From Parcubacteria group bacterium ADurb.Bin247 (GTDB lineage Bacteria > Patescibacteriota > Minisyncoccia > Minisyncoccales > CSSED10-335), in the NCBI GenBank assembly GCA_002069755.1, contig MWBX01000012.1, positions 1 to 32,384 on the forward strand: a DNA stretch of 32,384 nucleotides, read 5' to 3'. Numbering within the stretch: the first letter of the stretch is position 1; every line of letters begins with the position of its first letter. Below the pieces are notes generated by a model, which saw nothing but the letters and a program-made list of their open reading frames with translations, was not told where the DNA came from and made no database searches. Made by a program: the position numbers and the translations under genes. Positions 1 through 7,692 of the stretch are shown here, piece after piece.

Positions 1-72
1 TACCATAAAACTAACAAAGAAAATTGAAAACACTATTCCACAAAACAAACTAATATTTTTTATTGTTTTCAT
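1..72 (-). CDS. Partial CDS, N-terminal signal/anchor segment
   Basis: An ATG at 72..70 on the minus strand opens a frame that stays open to the window edge, giving 24 codons. The peptide starts MKTIKN and continues with about 17 hydrophobic residues rich in F, I, V and S. This is the layout of a Sec signal peptide or N-terminal membrane anchor. There is no Shine-Dalgarno sequence. A TTGACA/TAATAT promoter-like pair lies 43-72 bp upstream, which supports a real start. The rest of the protein is outside the window, so no function can be given. Confidence 0.4.
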   Translation of the reverse strand, partial: MKTIKNISLFCGIVFSIFFVSFMV

Positions 73-114
73 AATATTTTTATTATCAATTAATTCTAAT
101 GTTATTATGCTTTA

Positions 115-144
115 ATATTACTATAACTATATATTTTTGTCAAA
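115..144 (-). promoter_or_regulatory. Candidate sigma70-type promoter
   Basis: On the minus strand a perfect -35 TTGACA (144..139) is followed after 18 bp by TAATAT (120..115, 4/6 matches to TATAAT). It points toward the partial gene starting at 72, giving a leader of roughly 35 nt. Confidence 0.4.
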
Positions 145-158
145 TAATTAAAAATACT

Positions 159-266
159 ATGTCAGAATATTTCACATTTAAATGCCCTTAATGCGGACAA
201 CTTCTAGGATTATACTTCCTAGATCACAATGATTGCCGTGCTAATTATATTTCAAAAACTACTTAA
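159..266 (+). pseudogene. Possible broken zinc-ribbon mini-protein
   Basis: A plus-strand frame starts at ATG 159 and reads MSEYFTFKCP, then an in-frame TAA (189-191), then CGQLLGLYFLDHNDC and about ten more codons to TAA at 264-266. Across the stop it would read C-P-x-C-G with a later H-x-x-C, the pattern of a small zinc-binding knuckle. UAA is not known to be routinely recoded, so a point nonsense mutation in a degenerate gene is the simplest reading; chance is also possible in such a short frame. There is no SD. A 6-bp hairpin (204-222) lies inside it. Confidence 0.22.
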
Positions 267-393
267 TACTATAAAAGATTGAAACTGATGAACGAATAGT
301 ATTTTCTCCAACTTGAATATCTGGAACTGAAGACTCTAACATATCCATTCCAACAACTCTTTTTTTCTTTTTTATTTCAAAAATATCAAACAT
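259..393 (-). CDS. Small hypothetical protein, 44 aa
   Basis: ATG at 393..391, stop TAG at 261..259. The peptide has a basic KKKKR stretch near residues 8-12, then VVGMDMLESSVPDIQVGEN. I do not recognise it. It lies about 110 bp downstream of tRNA-Gln in the same direction and lacks a Shine-Dalgarno sequence. The residue mix is protein-like rather than low-complexity, but the frame is short enough to be chance. It could also be a fragment of a decayed gene, since the neighbouring 159-266 frame also looks broken. Confidence 0.3.
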   Translation of the reverse strand: MFDIFEIKKKKRVVGMDMLESSVPDIQVGENTIRSSVSIFYSIK

Positions 394-504
394 ATTATTT
401 TTGTGTTAATTTTTAATACTTAGAACCAGTGAGAAAGAGCTTTAACATAATATCATTATACCACAAAACAAAACCATTTCAATCTAGAAAATGGCTTTAC
501 TCTG

Positions 505-575
505 CTCGGAGGCAGGGATTCGAACCCCAATTGCCAGGGCCAGAACCTGGTGTCCTACCATTAGACGACCTCCGA
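505..575 (-). tRNA. tRNA-Gln (anticodon CTG)
   Basis: Full cloverleaf on the minus strand. Acceptor TCGGAGG (575..569) pairs with CCTCCGA (512..506). The anticodon stem CCAGG/CCTGG encloses loop TTCTGGC, giving anticodon CTG. The T-arm contains GGTTCGAATCC. The 3' CCA is not encoded. It starts 4 nt after the ftsX stop, so it is probably processed from the ftsEX transcript. Confidence 0.95.
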
Positions 576-579
576 ATAA

Positions 580-1485
580 TTATACCTTTAAATATCTTGT
601 TACAGCAAGAATACTAGAAATCACTCCAAGCATAAATGCAACAAAAACATGCACCTGTAACAAAAACATTGAATTTTCTTCTAAGTAGTTAGCAACATCT
701 AAGCCAAATACAATATTTTTAACATCTTCTCCAAACAAAAACACAAGTGCAATTGTTATTAAAAAACTAAGGGCAATACTAAACAATCCGATAATTAATC
801 CCTGAAAGGTAAAAGAGGCAAACAAAAAATTTCTAGAGACACCAACCAAACGCATAATTGAAATTTCGTCTCTCATTCCACGGATTGAAGATTTAATGAT
901 ATTAAAAACCACTAAAATAGCTATTAAGCTCATAATCACGGCGATTAATAAACCTGCCTTTTTAACTGTATCTGTAATATAGAAAAGATCTTCAATGATT
1001 GGTTTTCTCTGACCATAATCAATCTTTTCAAAAAATACCTGAGAAGGACTATCTTCTAAAAAGTAAACAATAGCATCATAACCCTCAACGCTATCTGAGC
1101 TTACACTTATAGATGCAGGAAACGGATTACCCACTTCGGCTAAAGCAGCCATTAAAAGAGGATCATTTTTATACCTTTGTATAAAAGACTCTAGGGCATC
1201 TTCTGTTGAAGTATAACTAACATCAACTACATCAGGTAATTCTTCTAGTCCCGATTTAACATCCATAATTGTGTCTTCGTCTACTCCATCTTTAAAATAG
1301 ACACTCACCGACACCTTTTGCTTAATTTCAGAAGATACTGATTGAGCAAAATCTTGAATCACAAAAGCAAATGTTGTAAATATTAAAACTATCGCAATTG
1401 CAAAAACAGCTACCAGAAAAAGACCCGAATTATGTTTTAAATTATTCCAAGCTAATTTTAATGTTCTTTTTAATATAGTAAACAT
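580..1485 (-). CDS. ftsX: Cell-division protein FtsX
   Basis: 301-aa permease-like partner of FtsE. FtsEX is an ABC-type complex in the inner membrane that links the divisome to peptidoglycan hydrolase activation. The visible layout is typical: a cytoplasmic N-terminus (MFTILKRTLKLAWNN), a first membrane helix near residues 22-45, a roughly 120-residue external domain, then three C-terminal membrane helices with the conserved cytoplasmic segment RDEISIMRLVGVSRNF. The frame is open 18 codons further upstream, but those overlap ftsE. ATG at 1485 sits 4 nt after the ftsE stop and matches the family start. There is no SD, so translational coupling to ftsE is likely. It is followed immediately by tRNA-Gln. 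Confidence 0.92.
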   Translation of the reverse strand: MFTILKRTLKLAWNNLKHNSGLFLVAVFAIAIVLIFTTFAFVIQDFAQSVSSEIKQKVSVSVYFKDGVDEDTIMDVKSGLEELPDVVDVSYTSTEDALESFIQRYKNDPLLMAALAEVGNPFPASISVSSDSVEGYDAIVYFLEDSPSQVFFEKIDYGQRKPIIEDLFYITDTVKKAGLLIAVIMSLIAILVVFNIIKSSIRGMRDEISIMRLVGVSRNFLFASFTFQGLIIGLFSIALSFLITIALVFLFGEDVKNIVFGLDVANYLEENSMFLLQVHVFVAFMLGVISSILAVTRYLKV

Positions 1486-1489
1486 AATA

Positions 1490-2185
1490 TTATAATCTAA
1501 ATTTACCTCCCATTTCATCTCTAACAATAACACCATCACTTAGGGTAACCACCCTTTTGTCTAGGCTATTAACAATATCTTTATCATGGGTTGCCAAAAG
1601 AACAGTAGTCCCCTTTTCGTTTATCTTTAATAATAAATTGATAATATCCATAGTATAGTATGGATCAACGTTACCCGTTGGTTCGTCAGCTAAAATCACA
1701 TCGGGATTGCACACTAATGCCCTAGCGATAGCAACTCTTTGCTTCTCTCCACCAGATAGCTCATCGGGATAATGATAAGCTCTACTCTCTAATCCCACCA
1801 GCTCTAAAAGCTCGGGGACATTTCTTTCTATATCTTTGTCGGGCACGCCTAATGCCTCCATAATATATGATATATTTTCGTAAACATTTTTAGTTGATAA
1901 CAGTTTGTAATCTTGGAATATAATACCCATCTTCCTTCTTATAGTATGAATCTTGCTATGACTAATCTTAGACAAATCTTTATCTTCAAAATATATCTTA
2001 CCTTTAGTCGGTTTTTCTTCTCCAATTAGTAGGCGAAACAATGTTGTTTTTCCAGCTCCAGACTTTCCAGTAATTAAAACAAATTCCCCTTTTTCTATTC
2101 TAAGAAAAATATCTTTAAACACGATATTTTCTTTTTTATTCAAGTGTGCCGGATATATTTTACTTACTTTGTCAAAAAAAATCAT
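1490..2185 (-). CDS. ftsE: Cell-division ATP-binding protein FtsE
   Basis: 231-aa ABC ATPase. Walker A GKSGAGKT is at residues 40-47, the ABC signature LSGGEKQR is in the middle, Walker B VILADEPTGNVD follows, and the H-loop is ATHD. The DEPTGNVD form is characteristic of FtsE and LolD-like ATPases; adjacency to ftsX makes this FtsE. It powers conformational signalling through FtsX at the division septum. The start lies 2 nt after the prfB stop and the stop lies 4 nt before ftsX, so prfB-ftsE-ftsX-tRNA-Gln reads as one transcription unit. Confidence 0.95.
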   Translation of the reverse strand: MIFFDKVSKIYPAHLNKKENIVFKDIFLRIEKGEFVLITGKSGAGKTTLFRLLIGEEKPTKGKIYFEDKDLSKISHSKIHTIRRKMGIIFQDYKLLSTKNVYENISYIMEALGVPDKDIERNVPELLELVGLESRAYHYPDELSGGEKQRVAIARALVCNPDVILADEPTGNVDPYYTMDIINLLLKINEKGTTVLLATHDKDIVNSLDKRVVTLSDGVIVRDEMGGKFRL

Positions 2186-2187
2186 TG

Positions 2188-3271
2188 TTAATTGTTATTT
2201 TTATAAAGCATTCTTAATTCTGACTCAATAAACATATCTAGATCGCCGTCTAAAACACTCTCTACATTAGAAATTTCAACTCCTGTTCTTAAATCTTTTA
2301 TCATTTTGTAAGGGTGCAAGACATAAGATCTAATTTGGTTTCCCCAAGCTACTGCTAACTTTTCTCCTTTAATTTCACCTATTTCTTCTAATTTCTGCTC
2401 TTCTTGAATGGCTAGTAACTTAGAAAAAAGTATACCCATTGCTTTTTCTTTATTCTGCGCTTGAGATCTTTCATTTTGAGAAGATACCGCAATGCCAGTT
2501 GGAATATGAATAATTCTAATTGCTGTTTCTCTCTTGTTAACATTTTGACCTCCTGGACCTGAAGATTTAGATGTTTCTATTCTTAAATCTTCTGGTTTAA
2601 TTTCAAAACTCTTATCCTTTATCTCAGGCAATATGTCTACCATCGCAAAAGAAGTGTGTCTTAATCCTTTTCCAGAAAATGGTGAATTTCTTACCAATCG
2701 ATGAACTCCTTTTTCATGTTTTAATGTTCCAAACGCCCACGAACCCTTAACTTCAAGTGTTGCCTCCTTAATACCACCAACTTCTCCCAAAGACTGATCT
2801 ATTACTGTCACTCTAAACCCTTTTGAGCTAAGATATCTCTCATACATTCTTAAAATCATACCTGCCCAATCTTGTGCATCAACTCCTCCTGCTCCAGCAA
2901 ATATCTGCAATAATGCATTATTTTTATCATACTTACCAGACAGAAAAACTTTAATTTCTTCTTTAGATATTTCTCTTTCTAGTTCAAATAACTTTTCTTT
3001 AATCTCTCCTTCTAGACTACCGTCGGAATCAATACTTGTCATATTCGCTAAATCAGCCAAACTACTCTTGATTCTATCAATAACACCCAACTCTTCTTTT
3101 ATATCAGAATATTCTCTACCAATGATAATAGCATCGCTAGAACCCCAAAAGCTAGGGTCTTTTTGAATCTCATCAATCTCTAATAATCTCTTTCTTTTGT
3201 TTTCAAGGTCAAAGACATTCCTCTAACGAGAGGATTTTCTTTTCTAATTCTTTAATATCTTCAATTGCCAT
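2188..3271 (-). CDS. prfB: Peptide chain release factor 2 with programmed +1 frameshift
   Basis: RF2 terminates translation at UGA and UAA. The coding frame is split: ATG 3271 reads 20 codons (MAIEDIKELEKK...EECL) to an in-frame TGA at 3211..3209. Skipping one base (3211) and reading GAC from 3210 continues DLENKRKRLLEIDEI and joins the main 340-codon body. The full product is about 360 aa, normal for RF2. The SPF tripeptide that recognises the second and third stop bases is in RLVRNSPFSGKG, and the peptidyl-hydrolysis GGQ motif is in SSGPGGQNVNKRE. The first in-body ATG at 3090 would lose the N-terminal helical domain and is not the true start. It shows directly that UGA is read as a stop here. 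Confidence 0.95.
3208..3226 (-). promoter_or_regulatory. prfB +1 programmed frameshift site
   Basis: The minus strand reads TTAGAGGAATGTCTTTGAC. It has the canonical CTT-TGA-C slip site, preceded by a Shine-Dalgarno-like AGAGGA a few nucleotides upstream, as in the known RF2 autoregulation element. When RF2 is scarce the ribosome pauses at TGA, tRNA-Leu slips from CTT to TTT and the full-length protein is made. Confidence 0.93.
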
Positions 3272-3313
3272 AGCTTGAATAATACACAAAATTTGATTTT
3301 GTTTCAATACCTG

Positions 3314-3384
3314 AGCCTCCTACCAGAATCGAACTGGTGTCTACGGTTTACGAAACCGTTGCTCTGCCACTGAGCTAAAGAGGC
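3314..3384 (-). tRNA. tRNA-Thr (anticodon CGT)
   Basis: Minus-strand cloverleaf. Acceptor GCCTCTT (3384..3378) pairs with AGGAGGC (3321..3315). The anticodon stem ACGGT/ACCGT holds loop TTCGTAA, giving CGT. The T-arm has AGTTCGATTCT. CCA is not encoded. It lies 6 nt from tRNA-Gly and about 42 nt before prfB. Confidence 0.95.
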
Positions 3385-3390
3385 ACTGTG

Positions 3391-3461
3391 AGCGGGATAC
3401 CAGAATCGAACTGGCACCTCAACCTTGGGAAGGTTGCGTACTACCACTATACTAATCCCGC
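3391..3461 (-). tRNA. tRNA-Gly (anticodon CCC)
   Basis: Minus-strand cloverleaf. Acceptor GCGGGAT (3461..3455) pairs with ATCCCGC (3398..3392). The anticodon stem CAACC/GGTTG holds loop TTCCCAA, giving CCC. CCA is not encoded. Its first 10 nt overlap the end of the upstream divIC-like ORF, whose TAG stop is tRNA positions 8-10. Confidence 0.95.
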
Positions 3462-3826
3462 ATAAATATCTTTTTCCACCAAGGAACATCTACCTCCTCT
3501 TTTTTAATATCTTCTTCCTCTATTTCAGGGTATTTAATTATGACTACTTCTTCTCCTGGTTTTTTAAAAAGAAATTGCTCCCGAGCCATCTTTTCAATGT
3601 TATAAAGTTCTTCACTTGGATCTACGCTAAGATTCTCTTTCGCTTCTTTTTCTAATATCATTAATTCTTCTTTCTTTCCATCAAGATATTCTTCAATTGA
3701 AGCTCTTTTCTGATATATCCGAATATTTGAAACAATTAAAAGAATTAAGATAAAAAACATACAAAAGAAAACAATAAGAGTAATGTAATCTTTTTCTTTG
3801 TGAATGATTTTTTTATTTGTCTTCAT
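3452..3826 (-). CDS. FtsB/DivIC-type septum formation initiator
   Basis: 124-aa bitopic protein. It has a basic cytoplasmic N-terminus (MKTNKKIIHKEKD), one membrane helix near residues 15-34, then a charged coiled-coil region with QKRASIEEYLDGKKEELMIL and the family-like tail EELYNIEKMAREQFLFKKPGEEVVIIK. The last part matches the FtsB/DivIC pattern in which a REQY/F..PGE..I motif follows the coiled coil. Such proteins bridge FtsQ/DivIB and FtsL in the divisome. It starts one base into the lepA stop (TAATG). Its C-terminal WWKKIFMRD is encoded across the junction with tRNA-Gly, so RNase P processing of the transcript would cut away its stop codon. Confidence 0.8.
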   Translation of the reverse strand: MKTNKKIIHKEKDYITLIVFFCMFFILILLIVSNIRIYQKRASIEEYLDGKKEELMILEKEAKENLSVDPSEELYNIEKMAREQFLFKKPGEEVVIIKYPEIEEEDIKKEEVDVPWWKKIFMRD

Positions 3827-5607
3827 TATTTCTTAAAAACATTAAAAAATACTTCAGGTGGAACTCTAATCTTGCCCATTCTTTCTTGAAGTTTCTTTTT
3901 TCCTTTCTTTTGTTTGTCTAGTAACTTTCTTTTTCTAGTAACATCACCTCCATAAAGTGGAGCGGTAACATCTTTTCTTTGAGCTTTAACAGTTTCTCGA
4001 GCAATAATTTTACCATATATTGCAGCTTGAATAGCTAAAGCAAATTGTTGAGATGGTAATAGTTCTTTAAGCTTCTCAGTTATCTTTTTCCCTTCGTTAT
4101 ATGCTTCTTTTTTGTCTACTATTTGTGAAAAAACTTCTTCTACATTACCACCAACCAAAACCTCTAGCTTGACCAAATCTCCCTCTCTTAAACCAATAAG
4201 GCTATAGTTAAATGAAGCATAACCCTGAGTTACTCCCTTAATCTTATCATGAAAACCAGTAATAATCTTTCTTAGTGGAACCTCATAGACAACTAAAATC
4301 TTATCTCCCTTAAAATATTTGTTTTCAATCACCTTGCCACCCATAGAACTTAGCAACTCCATTACTCCTCCGATATATACCGATGGTGTCATAACTTCTA
4401 GACGAACCCACGGCTCTAAAATTTGCTTAATATTTGATCCATTAGGCCAATCAGCTGGAGACATAATTGTCATCTCGTCACCCTTACCATCTATTATCTT
4501 ATAAACTACAGATGGAGATGTAATAACTAAATCTAGATTAAATTCGCGATGAAGTCTCTCGGATATTATTTCAGCGTGCAAGGAACCTAAAAAGCCACAA
4601 CGAAAACCACGCCCCAATACTTCTTTAAACTCTGGTTCAAATGTAATAGCTGGATCCGTCAACCTTATTCTGTCCAATGCTTCTCTTAAAAGATTGTAGT
4701 CGTCAGTGTCTTCGGGGTAAAAGCTTACAAAAACAACAGGATTAAGCTCTTTGTAACCTGGTAATGGCTTAGCCTCTTTATTATTACTAATAGTATCTCC
4801 AATTTTAATAATCCCCGCCTCTTTAATTCCTGTTGCAATGTATCCAATATCTCCACAGTTTAGTATATTTTGAGGAGAAAATGTAGGAATGAAATAACCA
4901 ACTTCTTTTACTTCTCCTTTTGCATTTACTGACAAAAGATAAATCTTCTCACCTTTTTTAATAGAACCGCTAACCACTCTAACATATGCGACAACTCCCT
5001 TAAAAGAGTCGTATTCAGAATCAAAGATTAAACCTTTAAAATCTTCGCCTTCTACTTTTTTAGGAGCTGGGATTTTCTCTATTACCCTAGCTAATAATTT
5101 ATCTACATTGATATTCTTTTTAGCTGAAATACGAATTACCTCAGATGAATCTATACCCAAGAGCTCGGCTAAGTTATTAGATACATCTTCGGTCATTGCA
5201 TTGGGTAAATCTATTTTATTCACCGCTGGAACAATTACAAGATTTTGTCTTTTAGCAAAATCTAGGTTGGCTAGTGTTTGAGCTTGAATTCCTTTAGTAG
5301 CATCAACTAACAACACTACACCTTCTACGGCGGCTAAAGATCTAGAAACCTCGTAGGAAAAATCAACATGACCAGGAGTATCTATCATATTAATAATATA
5401 TTCTTCTCCATTTAAAGAATACTTCATCCTTACTGGTTGCATTTTAATTGTAATTCCCCTTTCACGTTCCAAATCCATAGAATCAAGCATCTGCTCCCCT
5501 ATTTTCTCCGAAGATACGGTTCCAGTAATTTCAATCATTCTATCAGCAAGAGTAGACTTACCATGATCAATGTGCGATATTATTGAAAAGTTTCTTATAT
5601 TTTTCAT
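3826..5607 (-). CDS. lepA: Elongation factor 4 (LepA) GTPase
   Basis: 593 aa, full family length. The G1 motif is in SHIDHGKSTLADRM, G2 in RERGIT, G3 is DTPGHVDF, G4 is NKID and G5 is ISAKK. The LepA-specific C-terminal domain ends KKKLQERMGKIRVPPEVFF. EF4 binds stalled or mistranslocated ribosomes and promotes back-translocation. The start overlaps the murJ stop by ATGA and the stop shares a base with the downstream divIC-like start, so the three genes are probably translationally coupled. Confidence 0.97.
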   Translation of the reverse strand: MKNIRNFSIISHIDHGKSTLADRMIEITGTVSSEKIGEQMLDSMDLERERGITIKMQPVRMKYSLNGEEYIINMIDTPGHVDFSYEVSRSLAAVEGVVLLVDATKGIQAQTLANLDFAKRQNLVIVPAVNKIDLPNAMTEDVSNNLAELLGIDSSEVIRISAKKNINVDKLLARVIEKIPAPKKVEGEDFKGLIFDSEYDSFKGVVAYVRVVSGSIKKGEKIYLLSVNAKGEVKEVGYFIPTFSPQNILNCGDIGYIATGIKEAGIIKIGDTISNNKEAKPLPGYKELNPVVFVSFYPEDTDDYNLLREALDRIRLTDPAITFEPEFKEVLGRGFRCGFLGSLHAEIISERLHREFNLDLVITSPSVVYKIIDGKGDEMTIMSPADWPNGSNIKQILEPWVRLEVMTPSVYIGGVMELLSSMGGKVIENKYFKGDKILVVYEVPLRKIITGFHDKIKGVTQGYASFNYSLIGLREGDLVKLEVLVGGNVEEVFSQIVDKKEAYNEGKKITEKLKELLPSQQFALAIQAAIYGKIIARETVKAQRKDVTAPLYGGDVTRKRKLLDKQKKGKKKLQERMGKIRVPPEVFFNVFKK

Positions 5608-7232
5608 CTTTTAATTAGTGAGTATAATTCTTTAGTATGGAGTAAATAAAGAGTAGCGACATATGCTAGAGCACCAAAAGTAAAAGCAAACATTAGCTGA
5701 AATAGCACCGCGCCAAATGTAGTCAAATCAACAAAGAAAAGAGCTACTCTCAACGAAAAGTATGTAACAACCACCATAACTAAAGATCCAATACAAACTT
5801 TAGCGAAAGAAACTCTAATTTCTCTTAATGGAATCTCTTTAACCTTTCTTTTTAAGAAGACGAAAAGAAGAACCAGCTGAACAATTGATGTTACGGTCAC
5901 CGCTAAAGCCAAACCAATGACTCTAATATCATCTATACCACCAAGTTTTAAAAAAGACGATAGCCAAAGACTAACTAATTGATTTTTATCTATTATCCAA
6001 ACAAAAGCAAAAGAGAGTAATATGTTAATACCAACTGAAAAAACACTCAAAATTGCAGGCGTCTTAGTGTCTTTAAAAGCAAAAAATGCTCTAATTAAAA
6101 TTGGTGTGATACCAGCAAATATTATTCCTAGAGAAAAAACACCTAAAGAAGCTGCCGTTAGTCTGGTTTCGGTCCAGCCAAACTCTCCAGTTCCCAATAC
6201 AACCCTCACAATCTGAGCTCTTAGAATAAAGCACATTAGACCGATTGGAACAATGGCCAATATCACCTGACGCAAAGAAAGAGAAAGAGCTGAAACAAAT
6301 TCATTTTGGTTTCCATTTACTAAAGATCTAGAAAAACTAGGAAATGCAGCAACTGCAAAAGAAACACCAATAATTGATACTGGGAAAAGATACAAATTGT
6401 TAGCAAAGTTGAAAACAGCTACACTACCAGCAGTTAAAAGAGATCCGATAGCAGTAATAACTATCAAATTAATTTGTGAAGATGCCTGACTTATCATTCT
6501 TGGAATTATTAAGTAAAATATCTTAATTAACTGATTGTCTCTAATATTAAAATAAAACTGATATTTAAAGCCACATTTAATTGCTGGGGGTATTTGAATT
6601 AATAGGTGTAGCAGTGAACCAAAAACAACCCCATAAGCAACACCAAAAATCATTTTATCTTCTGGAAAAAAACTAGTAAAGAATAAAATGCCAAATATGA
6701 TACCAATATTATACAATATTGGAGCCAAGGAATATGCAAAGAATCTATCAAAGTGTTGCAAAATACCTGAAAAAACAGCTGAAAGAGCAAAAATCAAAGG
6801 AGCAATGAACATTATTCTAGTAAGATCTACTGTCAATTCTTTTTGGTCAATTGAAAATCCTGGAACGATAAAATCTATTAAATATGGAGCAAAAAACCAT
6901 ATTAAAAAAGAAATGCCGGCTAAGATAACAAACGATATATTAATCATATTATTTGCTAACCGCCAAGCACTCTTTTCGTTTTTCTGAAACTCTTCAGAAA
7001 ACAAAGGCAGAAAAGACACTATAATTCCTCCTGTGATAATGATAGCAGAAATTAAATCAGGTATTCTAAAAGCAGCGAAATAACAATCCAGAGTAAAAGC
7101 AACATCAAACTTGCCAGCTAATAGACGCATCTTTAATATTCCTAATAACCCACTTATCAAAGTAGAACATCCGATTAAAAGCGCTGCGAATGTTATTGTC
7201 TTAGCTTTAGAATTAAAAATCTTTTCAACCAT
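5604..7232 (-). CDS. murJ: Lipid II flippase MurJ (MviN family)
   Basis: 542-aa polytopic membrane protein with about 14 hydrophobic segments. The MurJ/MviN N-terminal signature is seen in GLLGILKMRLLAGKFD...DCYFAAFRIPDLI. Further family segments include AGSVAVFNFANNLYLFPVSIIGVSFAVAAFPSFSRSL and the downstream AFFAFKDTKTPAILS. MurJ moves lipid II to the outer face of the membrane for peptidoglycan synthesis. It begins only 13 nt after the 3' end of RNase P RNA with no SD, so it is likely made from an rnpB read-through transcript. It overlaps lepA by 4 nt. Confidence 0.95.
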   Translation of the reverse strand: MVEKIFNSKAKTITFAALLIGCSTLISGLLGILKMRLLAGKFDVAFTLDCYFAAFRIPDLISAIIITGGIIVSFLPLFSEEFQKNEKSAWRLANNMINISFVILAGISFLIWFFAPYLIDFIVPGFSIDQKELTVDLTRIMFIAPLIFALSAVFSGILQHFDRFFAYSLAPILYNIGIIFGILFFTSFFPEDKMIFGVAYGVVFGSLLHLLIQIPPAIKCGFKYQFYFNIRDNQLIKIFYLIIPRMISQASSQINLIVITAIGSLLTAGSVAVFNFANNLYLFPVSIIGVSFAVAAFPSFSRSLVNGNQNEFVSALSLSLRQVILAIVPIGLMCFILRAQIVRVVLGTGEFGWTETRLTAASLGVFSLGIIFAGITPILIRAFFAFKDTKTPAILSVFSVGINILLSFAFVWIIDKNQLVSLWLSSFLKLGGIDDIRVIGLALAVTVTSIVQLVLLFVFLKRKVKEIPLREIRVSFAKVCIGSLVMVVVTYFSLRVALFFVDLTTFGAVLFQLMFAFTFGALAYVATLYLLHTKELYSLIKR

Positions 7233-7245
7233 GAATATTTAAAAA

Positions 7246-7603
7246 GTCCAAGAGGATGTATAAGCCGAATTCTGTTCTCTTTTTAAAAAAAAGAGTGGCA
7301 ATCATTTATCTGTTTTGCAAGTTACCCTGCAAAATCAAGCGAACTACTTTTTCTTCACAAAGTGAAGTTTGTTCTTGCACCCGAGTAAGGATTTAGCCGT
7401 TTCACACCTTAATTTGGATATATAAGGACTTATCCCGTAAAGGATATCTTATCTCTTTCGATCAAAGACGTCTCTGTTCGCACCTCTTTTTGCCTTGCGG
7501 CAAAAGACGGGTATTACCCGCTACCCTGTTTCTCACTATATGTGAGAGAGTGTTCGGACTTTCCTCCCCTTATAAAAGGAGCGATTGCCCCAACCTCTTG
7601 GAC
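7246..7603 (-). ncRNA. rnpB: RNase P RNA (bacterial type)
   Basis: The ends form a perfect 10-bp P1 helix: GTCCAAGAGG at 7603..7594 pairs with CCTCTTGGAC at 7255..7246. The conserved core near the 5' end is GAGGAAAGTCCGAAC and the matching 3' core is ACAGAATTCGGCTTATA. The CCGAA/TTCGG pairing of P4 covaries against the E. coli CCGGG/CCCGG, which is strong structural support. Length is about 358 nt. It is the catalytic RNA that matures tRNA 5' ends, including those of the three tRNAs in this window. A T5 run follows P1. Confidence 0.95.
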
Positions 7604-7609
7604 AATAAT

Positions 7610-7637
7610 ATGATAACAAAAATAATGGAAAAGTCAA
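7610..7637 (-). promoter_or_regulatory. rnpB promoter
   Basis: Minus strand: -35 TTGACT (7637..7632), 16-bp spacer, -10 TATCAT (7615..7610) preceded by TGT, an extended -10. The predicted start about 7 nt downstream coincides with the first base of P1 at 7603. The IS30 left end lies 17 bp upstream of the -35, so the insertion left this promoter intact. Confidence 0.75.
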
Positions 7638-7653
7638 AACAAACTCTCCCAAG

Positions 7654-7679
7654 TTCAACAATCAATTGCAACACCTATG
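7654..7679 (+). repeat. IS30 left inverted repeat
   Basis: Starts TTCAACAATC and runs through AATTGCAACACCTATG. It matches the reverse complement of 8700-8725 at 22 of 26 positions, with an uninterrupted shared core AATTGCAACACCT. Confidence 0.85.
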
Positions 7680-7686
7680 GTAAAAT
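7678..7686 (+). promoter_or_regulatory. Extended -10 promoter of the transposase
   Basis: TGG-TAAAAT is an extended -10 (TGn plus 5/6 of TATAAT) ending exactly 6 nt before ATG 7693. No convincing -35 is present. The predicted start is the A of the ATG, giving a leaderless mRNA. The TGG part overlaps the left inverted repeat, so transposase binding could self-repress. Confidence 0.5.
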
Positions 7687-7692
7687 ACAAGT

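Noticed and set aside
3209-3211. UGA recoding as glycine (SR1/Gracilibacteria code) to explain the prfB in-frame TGA
   Set aside because: Reading through without a frameshift meets a second TGA two codons later and loses the RF2 sequence; the +1 shift restores it. RF2 itself would also be unnecessary under that code.
3304-3489. 61-codon minus-strand frame across the tRNA pair
   Set aside because: It spans tRNA-Gly and tRNA-Thr, whose cloverleaf structures explain the sequence fully.
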